This document shows positions 24,190 through 29,753 of a stretch of 29,753 bases of DNA, in pieces. A model generated the notes under the pieces. That model did not search any database. It was not told the DNA's origin and saw only the letters and a list, made by a program, of their open reading frames with translations. Source of the stretch: Clostridium sp. CAG:571 (GTDB lineage Bacteria; Bacillota; Clostridia; TANB77; CAG-508); assembly GCA_000434015.1 (NCBI GenBank), contig HF999508.1:1-29753 (forward strand), read 5' to 3'. Within the stretch, counting starts at the first letter, position 1. Every line of letters starts with the position of its first letter. Position numbers and translations under genes: made by a program.

Positions 24190-25887
24190 ATGAAACATTA
24201 TAAATTTATTTTTATTTTTTCATTTTTTCTATTAATTTTAGGCTCTATTATTTTTTTCCCTATTTTTACATCAAAAAATATTATCTTTATATATGCTATC
24301 CACCCATTTAACATATGTGAAAAATACCCTATCTTTTGGAAATTCATTAAAATCTTATTTATTATTTTATATATAATAACTTCTATTATTATTTCCAATT
24401 TTATGTTTAATACATTGTTTTCTAAGAAGAAGACTACATCTAATTCAGAAAAGCTAAATATATTAGAAAATAAACTTAATTTATTAATTGGCATTAATGA
24501 ATCTGGAAATTATGTATATTTAAATGAAAGATCTCTTTATCAAAATATACTAATTACCGGAACAATCGGTACTGGAAAAACGAGTAGTGCAATGTATCCT
24601 TTTACAAGACAATTAATTGAATTTAATTTTTTTAATCCCCATCTAAAGATAGGTATGCTGATTCTAGATGTTAAAGGAAATTATCATTTAGAAGTATACA
24701 ATTATGCCAAAAAATTTAATAGATTAAATGATTTAATTGTTATAGAACTTAATGGAAAATATACTTATAATCCTTTAAATAAACCTAATTTAAAAGCCTC
24801 TGTATTAGCTAATCGATTAAAAACAATATTGTTATTATTTTCAAAAAACAATACTGAATCATATTGGTTAGATAAAGCTGAACAAGTTTTAACCGAAGCT
24901 ATAAAGTTATGTAGACTATATAATAATTCATATGTAACGTTTAAAGAGTTACATAATTTAGTCACTAGTCAAAAATACTACAAAACTAAAATTAATTTAT
25001 TACGAAACAAATTCCTTTCCAAAGATTATTCATCTGAAGATACTTATAATTTATTATCTTCTATCACTTTTTTTGAAGAAGAATATTGGTCATTGGATAC
25101 TAGAACTCTTTCAATATTAAAATCAGAAATAACACGTATAACAAACTGTTTCGTTTCAGATTATACTGTTTCTAAAACTTTCAATCCTTCTAAATCTGAA
25201 GAAAATTTTTATGGTTTTTCTGATTTAATAAATACTGGAAAAATAGTGGTATTAAATATGAATATCTCTCAATATAAAAATTTATCTAAAATAATTGCAA
25301 CATACTTAAAACTTGATTTCCAGACAGAGGTTTTATCTAGACTGTCTGAAAAAAAAATAATACGTCCAGTTGCATTTATTTGCGACGAATATCATGAATA
25401 TGTAACTTTAAGTGACGCTGATTTTTTTGCCCAAAGTAGGGAGGCTAAATGTATTAATATTGTATCTACCCAAAGTTATAGTTCTTTGTTAAATACATTA
25501 CAAGATCAAACTAATTTAAAAGTAATTCTTCAAAATTTAGTAAATAAATTATGGTTTAGAAATGATGATATTTTTACAATAGAAGAAATACAAAAACAAA
25601 TTGGAAAAAAAGAAAAAGAAAAATCCTCTAAATCTATATCAGAAAATTCCTGTGAAACAACTTACAATTATTTTACAAAATCTTTTTATTCAAAAAAATC
25701 AAATCTTTCTGAAAGTATTAATAAATATTTTCAAATAGAATATATTTATGATATTAATTATTTTACTACGGAACTAGAAACTTTTAATTGTATTGGATTT
25801 ATATCTAATGGATTAAATATACTCTCCCCTCAAAGAATAAAATTATTTCCCTATTTTAATGAAAGGTGGTTAAATGAAAAAAAATAA
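24190..25887 (+). CDS. VirD4/TraG-like coupling ATPase
   Basis: The 565-residue protein has two N-terminal membrane segments (about 6-30 and 52-75) and a P-loop ATPase domain. Walker A is GTIGTGKT (124-131), a LILDVKGNYHLEV segment follows, Walker B is FICDEYHEYV (D399, E400), and STQSYSSL lies near 420. These are features of TraG/VirD4 (TraM-recognition type) proteins that feed DNA or protein substrates to a type IV secretion channel. The next gene starts inside its last codons (14-base overlap), showing operon structure. No relaxase gene is present, so the usual conjugation partner is missing here. It could also serve protein export or DNA uptake. Confidence 0.82.
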   Translation: MKHYKFIFIFSFFLLILGSIIFFPIFTSKNIIFIYAIHPFNICEKYPIFWKFIKILFIILYIITSIIISNFMFNTLFSKKKTTSNSEKLNILENKLNLLIGINESGNYVYLNERSLYQNILITGTIGTGKTSSAMYPFTRQLIEFNFFNPHLKIGMLILDVKGNYHLEVYNYAKKFNRLNDLIVIELNGKYTYNPLNKPNLKASVLANRLKTILLLFSKNNTESYWLDKAEQVLTEAIKLCRLYNNSYVTFKELHNLVTSQKYYKTKINLLRNKFLSKDYSSEDTYNLLSSITFFEEEYWSLDTRTLSILKSEITRITNCFVSDYTVSKTFNPSKSEENFYGFSDLINTGKIVVLNMNISQYKNLSKIIATYLKLDFQTEVLSRLSEKKIIRPVAFICDEYHEYVTLSDADFFAQSREAKCINIVSTQSYSSLLNTLQDQTNLKVILQNLVNKLWFRNDDIFTIEEIQKQIGKKEKEKSSKSISENSCETTYNYFTKSFYSKKSNLSESINKYFQIEYIYDINYFTTELETFNCIGFISNGLNILSPQRIKLFPYFNERWLNEKK

Positions 25888-26203
25888 TTTCTATATATTG
25901 TTTTCTATTTTTTTTATAATTATTTTATTATTTTCTATTATCCCAAACTCTTATTCAGCTGATCCTAAAATAGTAACAAAATTAACCTCTGCATTTACTA
26001 AAATTAAAAGTTGGATATTAAAGCTCTCAACTCCTGCTGCAGCGGTTGCCGTAGGAACCGGTATATTTATTAAAAAATTTAGTTTTGGCGATGAAGAAAG
26101 ATTAAGACTTGGAAAGAAATTAATTAGAGGTGCTTTGTTTTCCTATAGTTTTATATTATCAACGGATTTAATTTTAGCAGCAATAAAAAGTTTAGTCGGA
26201 TAG
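25874..26203 (+). CDS. VirB2/TrbC-like pilin candidate
   Basis: The 109-residue protein has an N-terminal signal-like segment ending in SYSADP (possible cleavage after SYS-A, about residue 29). Two further hydrophobic segments follow (about 52-68 and 84-106), separated by a charged loop (KKFSFGDEERLRLGKK). Size, processing pattern and the small-residue stretch TPAAAVAVGTG fit VirB2/TrbC pilins. The position between a VirD4-like and a VirB6-like gene supports the call. The start overlaps the upstream gene and has AAAGGTGG six bases upstream. Confidence 0.75.
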   Translation: MKKNNFYILFSIFFIIILLFSIIPNSYSADPKIVTKLTSAFTKIKSWILKLSTPAAAVAVGTGIFIKKFSFGDEERLRLGKKLIRGALFSYSFILSTDLILAAIKSLVG

Positions 26204-26214
26204 GAGGCTTATTT

Positions 26215-27096
26215 TTGAATTCTTCCACAATAAATATTACAGAAGTTATTTCAAATAGTATTAATACTTTATTTAATAATTTATTTTCATCTATTGATAA
26301 TAATACATATTTAATTTTAGATGAAATTACATTTATAAATCCAGATATTTTTAATGATACCTTTTTGCAAAAAATTTTTGGTACTAATTGCTATTCTGGA
26401 ATATTATTAGTTTGTAATTCTTTATTAATTGGATTTATTATTTTCTATGGCATACATTTATTATATTCACATTTTGTATCTAATAATATAGAAAAACCTT
26501 TTCAATTTTTATTTAAACTTTTTATTTTTTCAATGCTAATGAATTACTCATTTTTTATTTGTGAACAAATAGTAAACATAAATTCATTAATTTCTTTATC
26601 AATTAGAGAAGTAGGAGAAAATACCCTAAATATAAAAATAACATTTTCAGAATTAATTTTAAAATTAAATTCTATAATTTCTATTGGTCAAACTGATTTT
26701 AATTTATTTTCTATGGATGGTATTATTAAAAGCATTATATCAATTGAACTTATAAGTCTTATTTTTACTTATTCAATTCGTTATATACTTGTTAAAATAT
26801 TCATTATAGTCTCTCCTTTTGCTTTTCTGTCTTTAATTTCTAATTCAACTTCTTGGTTCTTTAAATCTTGGCTTAGAGCTTTTATATCATTATTATTTAT
26901 TCAAAGTTTTGTAGGTATCATTTTATTAATTGTTTTTTCTATAAATATAAATTCTGATAATTTATTATTAAAATTATTATACCTTGCATCTCTTTATACT
27001 TTAACCAAGGCTAACATTTACATAAAAGAATTGATTGGTGGTATAAATACAACTTTCTCTAATAGTTTAACTACATTAAAAAGTTTCTTAAAATAA
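26215..27096 (+). CDS. VirB6/TrbL-like polytopic membrane protein
   Basis: The 293-residue hydrophobic protein has about six membrane segments (near 65-82, 96-115, 170-195, 200-215, 225-245 and 255-272), as in VirB6/TrbL inner-membrane channel components. A central IVSPFAFLSLISNSTSWFFK segment resembles the conserved region of that family. The start is TTG, seven bases after a perfect AGGAGG (26202-26207). It sits 11 bases after the pilin-like gene. The assignment rests on topology and neighbours; sequence identity within this family is usually low. Confidence 0.72.
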   Translation: MNSSTINITEVISNSINTLFNNLFSSIDNNTYLILDEITFINPDIFNDTFLQKIFGTNCYSGILLVCNSLLIGFIIFYGIHLLYSHFVSNNIEKPFQFLFKLFIFSMLMNYSFFICEQIVNINSLISLSIREVGENTLNIKITFSELILKLNSIISIGQTDFNLFSMDGIIKSIISIELISLIFTYSIRYILVKIFIIVSPFAFLSLISNSTSWFFKSWLRAFISLLFIQSFVGIILLIVFSININSDNLLLKLLYLASLYTLTKANIYIKELIGGINTTFSNSLTTLKSFLK

Positions 27097-27110
27097 TAGG
27101 AGGTGTTAAC

Positions 27111-27419
27111 ATTAATTTTATATTTCCACAAAATTATAAATATAAAAACAAATTACTCGGCTTTATTGATTATCAGACTCTTTTTTTTAATCTTATTTGG
27201 GATTCTTTTATACTTATTATATTAAATATTTTAATAAATAATTTTAATACAAAATTTTTCCTTTTCATAATACTTTGCTTCCCGATTTTTCTTATTAGTA
27301 TTGTATCTAATAACAATGAAAATATTATTTATGTAATCTTATATGTATATAAGTTTTTAGTTAGTACAAAAATTTATTTATATACAAAAGAGTCCATTTA
27401 TTACAGTGATGAGATATAA
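27111..27419 (+). CDS. PrgI-like small membrane protein, ATT start
   Basis: The 102-residue protein begins (M)NFIFPQNYKYKNKLLGFIDY and has two membrane segments (about 27-43 and 48-64), then NENIIYVILYVYKFLVSTKIYLY. This pattern fits PrgI-type proteins that accompany VirB4 ATPases in Gram-positive type IV systems. There is no ATG, GTG or TTG in this frame near the perfect AGGAGG at 27098-27103; an ATT lies exactly seven bases after it. The GTG at 27103 is in another frame with a short ORF. In known systems a VirB4 ATPase usually follows, but here the operon ends and a new promoter begins. Confidence 0.7.
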   Translation: MNFIFPQNYKYKNKLLGFIDYQTLFFNLIWDSFILIILNILINNFNTKFFLFIILCFPIFLISIVSNNNENIIYVILYVYKFLVSTKIYLYTKESIYYSDEI

Positions 27420-27456
27420 TCTTTTTACCGCTCTTTGATAATTTTTCTCTAATATA

Positions 27457-27485
27457 TTGTAAAAAACACTTTCAAATGATATAAT
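27457..27485 (+). promoter_or_regulatory. Promoter of the dnaD-dnaI-like pair
   Basis: TTGTAA (27457-27462), a 17-base spacer, and a perfect TATAAT (27480-27485), 32 bases before the ATG at 27518. It separates the replication genes from the secretion-like operon. Confidence 0.75.
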
Positions 27486-27517
27486 TTGACAAAACAATTT
27501 AGAGAGGGAGATTGGTA

Positions 27518-28483
27518 ATGAAATTAGAACAAAATGATAGTCCACTTTTATTTTCATACACAGAGTTACCCGATATATTTTTTACAGAATATATATCTCA
27601 AACACCAGGTGACTTCATAAAAGTTTACTTATATTTACTTTTTTTATCAAAATATGGAAAAGATATAAAAGTAAACGATCTATCAAAAAAACTTGAATTA
27701 CCTTTAAAAGTAATTCAAGATGCAATAAAATTTCTAGAGGAAGAAAATTTACTTACAAAAAAAAATACAGGATTTATCATTAACAATATACAAGAAATAG
27801 AATTACATAAACTTTACAATCCTAAAGTTACTTCATCTCCAGAACAATTACAAAAAACAGCTGAAAATCAATATCGCGCTAAAGCTATAGAAAATATTAA
27901 CAACGAATTTTTTCAAGGGATTATGTCTCCTTCTTGGTATAGTGACATTGACCTTTGGTTTAGGAAATATAATTTTGATGAAGAAGTTATGATAGCTTTA
28001 TTCAGATATTGTTTTAATAGATCTGCATTACATCGTAATTATATACAGGCTGTTGCTGAGGCATGGGCCAAAAATAATATTAGAACATTTAATGACTTAG
28101 ATATTTATTATGAAAAACAAGAAAAATTAAAAAAGATATCTAAGACAATTTCAAAAAAGTTAGGAATTACAAGACAATTATCTCAATATGAAGAAGCATA
28201 TATAGAAAAGTGGACCATAGAATACAATTATTCTATGGATATTATAGAAATAGCTTTAAAGAAAACAACATCTAAAGCTAACCCTAATTTTGATTACTTA
28301 GATAAATTATTAACAGATTGGCATGATAGAAAATTTTCAACAATTGATCAAATCCAAAAATTTTTAAATGATATAAAACAAAAAAATAAAAATATTAAAA
28401 ATTTAGAAAAGAAATCTGGATACCAAAATTATGATCAAAGAAATTATGATAATTTAAACACATTATATGCTAATAATATCTAA
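27518..28483 (+). CDS. DnaD-domain replication protein
   Basis: The 321-residue protein has an N-terminal winged helix (about 20-90, LSKKLELPLKVIQDAIKFLEEENLL). Two DnaD-type helical repeats follow, each ending in the Y-x-x-x-x-x-x-W type motif (YIQAVAEAWAKNNIRTFND and YLDKLLTDWHDRKFSTIDQ). Such proteins remodel DNA at origins and help load the replicative helicase. The ATG at 27518 lies seven bases after GGGAG; the TTG at 27512 is too close to that site. The next gene, a DnaI-like loader, starts 16 bases after the stop, a typical Clostridial pairing that supports a primary replication role. Confidence 0.92.
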   Translation: MKLEQNDSPLLFSYTELPDIFFTEYISQTPGDFIKVYLYLLFLSKYGKDIKVNDLSKKLELPLKVIQDAIKFLEEENLLTKKNTGFIINNIQEIELHKLYNPKVTSSPEQLQKTAENQYRAKAIENINNEFFQGIMSPSWYSDIDLWFRKYNFDEEVMIALFRYCFNRSALHRNYIQAVAEAWAKNNIRTFNDLDIYYEKQEKLKKISKTISKKLGITRQLSQYEEAYIEKWTIEYNYSMDIIEIALKKTTSKANPNFDYLDKLLTDWHDRKFSTIDQIQKFLNDIKQKNKNIKNLEKKSGYQNYDQRNYDNLNTLYANNI

Positions 28484-28499
28484 AAAGGATGTGACATTT

Positions 28500-29498
28500 T
28501 TGAATAATACAAATCTAAAAAAACTATTAAACGAATATGAGCGAAAACGTATTCAAGAAGAAAATGATTTACAATATAGGAAGAATGAATTGTATAATTC
28601 TTATCCTAGACTACAAGAAATAGATAACGAATTAAGTTCTTTAGCAATCTCTACTGCAAAAGAACTCATAAAAAAAAATAATAAAGAAATTTTAAATAAT
28701 TTAAATACTTCCATTGAAAATTTAAAAAATGAAAAAAAAGACCTACTTTTTTCCATTGGCAAGGATTATAGTTATTTAACCCCAAATTATGAATGTCCTT
28801 TATGTAAGGATACTGGTTATATCACAAATAATTATGAAACTAAAATGTGCAATTGCCTAAAACAAAAATTATTTAATATTGAATATAATAAATCTAATTT
28901 TTCAAACTTAGAAAACCAAAATTTTTCAACTTTTGATTCCACAGTTTATTCATCTATTGTTGATAAAGTAAAATTTGGTTCTGATAAGTCTCCTAGAGAA
29001 AATATTGAAATTATTAAACAAATATCTCTAAATTTTATTAATAATTTTGATGATTTAAACGAAAAAAATTTACTTTTTACTGGCAATACAGGTCTAGGAA
29101 AAACGTTTTTATCTAGTTGCATAGCAAATGAAATATTAAAAAAACAAAAGACTGTTCTTTATCAAACTGCTCCAATTATGTTAGATTCAATAATCGATTA
29201 TCGATTTGGTAAAAATTCAACTAACATATATAATAACATTTTAGATGTTGATCTACTTATTATCGATGATCTTGGAACAGAATGCATAAATAATATGAAA
29301 TTTACAGAATTATTTAATATTATTAATACCCGTTTATTAAATCAAAATAATAAAGCCACAAAAACAATTATATCAACTAATTTAAGTATTCAGAATTTAT
29401 TTAATTCATATGACGAACGCATTGTTTCTAGATTAATTGGCAATTACAATATTTGTAGATTTTATGGTGAAGATTTAAGATTTAAATTGCGAAAATAA
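28500..29498 (+). CDS. DnaI/DnaC-like helicase loader ATPase
   Basis: The 332-residue AAA+ protein has an N-terminal coiled-coil-like region (about 5-85) and a zinc-binding cluster (C99, C102, C117, C119; CPLCKDTGY ... CNC). The ATPase domain has Walker A GNTGLGKT (195-202), Walker B LLIIDDLGTE, sensor 1 IISTNLS and the arginine motif DERIVSRL. It would load the replicative helicase together with the DnaD-like protein just upstream. The start is TTG at 28500, preceded by AAAAAGGATG; the in-frame ATG at 28467 would overlap the dnaD-like gene and has no binding site. A strong terminator ends the unit. Confidence 0.93.
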   Translation: MNNTNLKKLLNEYERKRIQEENDLQYRKNELYNSYPRLQEIDNELSSLAISTAKELIKKNNKEILNNLNTSIENLKNEKKDLLFSIGKDYSYLTPNYECPLCKDTGYITNNYETKMCNCLKQKLFNIEYNKSNFSNLENQNFSTFDSTVYSSIVDKVKFGSDKSPRENIEIIKQISLNFINNFDDLNEKNLLFTGNTGLGKTFLSSCIANEILKKQKTVLYQTAPIMLDSIIDYRFGKNSTNIYNNILDVDLLIIDDLGTECINNMKFTELFNIINTRLLNQNNKATKTIISTNLSIQNLFNSYDERIVSRLIGNYNICRFYGEDLRFKLRK

Positions 29499-29523
29499 AA
29501 AAGATCCTTTTGGATCTTTTTTG
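29497..29523 (+). terminator. Terminator after the DnaI-like gene
   Basis: Arms AAAAAAGATCC and GGATCTTTTTT with a TTTT loop; the T run is part of the stem and continues past it. Confidence 0.85.
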
Positions 29524-29753
29524 TTAATTATTTTTATTACTATGTTTTTATTTAGAATTAAATTTTATCGGTATTTATATTTTACTTTGTTTTTTATTTA
29601 CAATTTTATTAAAAAGCTTTTATATTTTGTTTTCTATTTTTTTATATTTTATTAATTTTTATTTTCTTTAATTTATTTTTTTTATTGCGATTAATTTAAT
29701 ATTATTTCATTTCTATTAAATAATTATTTTTGTCTTTTATATTTCTTGTATTT
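29524..29753. other. Very AT-rich gene-free tail of the window
   Basis: About 230 bases with almost no G or C and long T runs on plus. I see no convincing ORF, RNA gene or repeat. The last ~55 bases are open on the minus strand and could be the 3' end of a gene from outside, but this cannot be supported. Confidence 0.5.

Noticed and set aside
27103..27230. GTG-started short ORF overlapping the PrgI-like gene
   Set aside because: It lies in another frame, the GTG overlaps the AGGAGG itself, and the peptide lacks family features; the ATT frame matches the PrgI pattern.
29524..29753. Replication origin in the AT-rich tail
   Set aside because: It has no recognisable DnaA boxes or regular iterons, and AT-richness alone is normal for this genome.

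Overview
The window is about 29.8 kb of very AT-rich DNA with Firmicute gene content: a Tex protein like B. subtilis YdcI, a YkpA/YbiT-type ABC-F ATPase, a DnaD-like protein next to a DnaI/DnaC-like loader, strong AGGAGG ribosome binding sites and many TTG starts. It looks like the chromosome of a low-GC, probably uncultured, gut-type member of the Clostridia. The taxonomic call is inference from gene content.

Layout. 1-725: start of an unknown gene leaving the window, an inverted-repeat region, tRNA-Pro(TGG) on minus and tRNA-Arg(ACG) on plus. 728-3345 (minus): a Rieske/FAD oxidoreductase behind an HtrA-type protease. 3471-10905 (plus): a compact biosynthesis and signalling island with a single-module NRPS (C-A-PCP-reductase), a membrane histidine kinase and an HD-GYP response regulator. 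10939-18246 (minus): tex, ABC-F ATPase, DUF378 protein, CorA-type transporter, tRNA-Lys(CTT) and a VanW-family protein. 18421-19562 (plus): an XRE/S24 repressor-like protein and a small starch-binding-module protein. 19607-23924 (minus): an SDR reductase, a three-tRNA cluster (Lys-TTT, Glu, Thr), pyrC, a DUF1858 protein and cysS. 24037-27419 (plus): five genes resembling part of a type IV secretion system (small membrane protein, VirD4-like ATPase, VirB2-like pilin, VirB6/TrbL-like protein, PrgI-like protein). 27518-29498 (plus): a DnaD-like protein and a DnaI-like helicase loader, then a terminator.

The most striking signal is translational. The NRPS and the histidine kinase are each split by a single +1 frame change. 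At both places the zero frame presents a CGG codon, and skipping its C restores the family sequence (TTT-c-GGT at 6684-6690 and GTC-c-GGA at 7922-7928). Reading every other coding region by eye, I found no in-frame CGG codon at all, although about thirty CGG triplets occur out of frame. The only arginine tRNA here has anticodon ACG, which is not expected to read CGG. This suggests that CGG is an unassigned or starved codon in this organism and works as a +1 frameshift signal. Ordinary mutation or sequencing error at two sites remains possible.

Working together: the NRPS adenylation pocket reads close to the asparagine code, its N-terminal condensation domain suggests N-acylation, and the reductase domain suggests release as an aldehyde or alcohol. 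The kinase gene overlaps the end of the NRPS gene and is followed by a c-di-GMP phosphodiesterase-type regulator, so product synthesis and sensing may be coupled. That functional link is inference.
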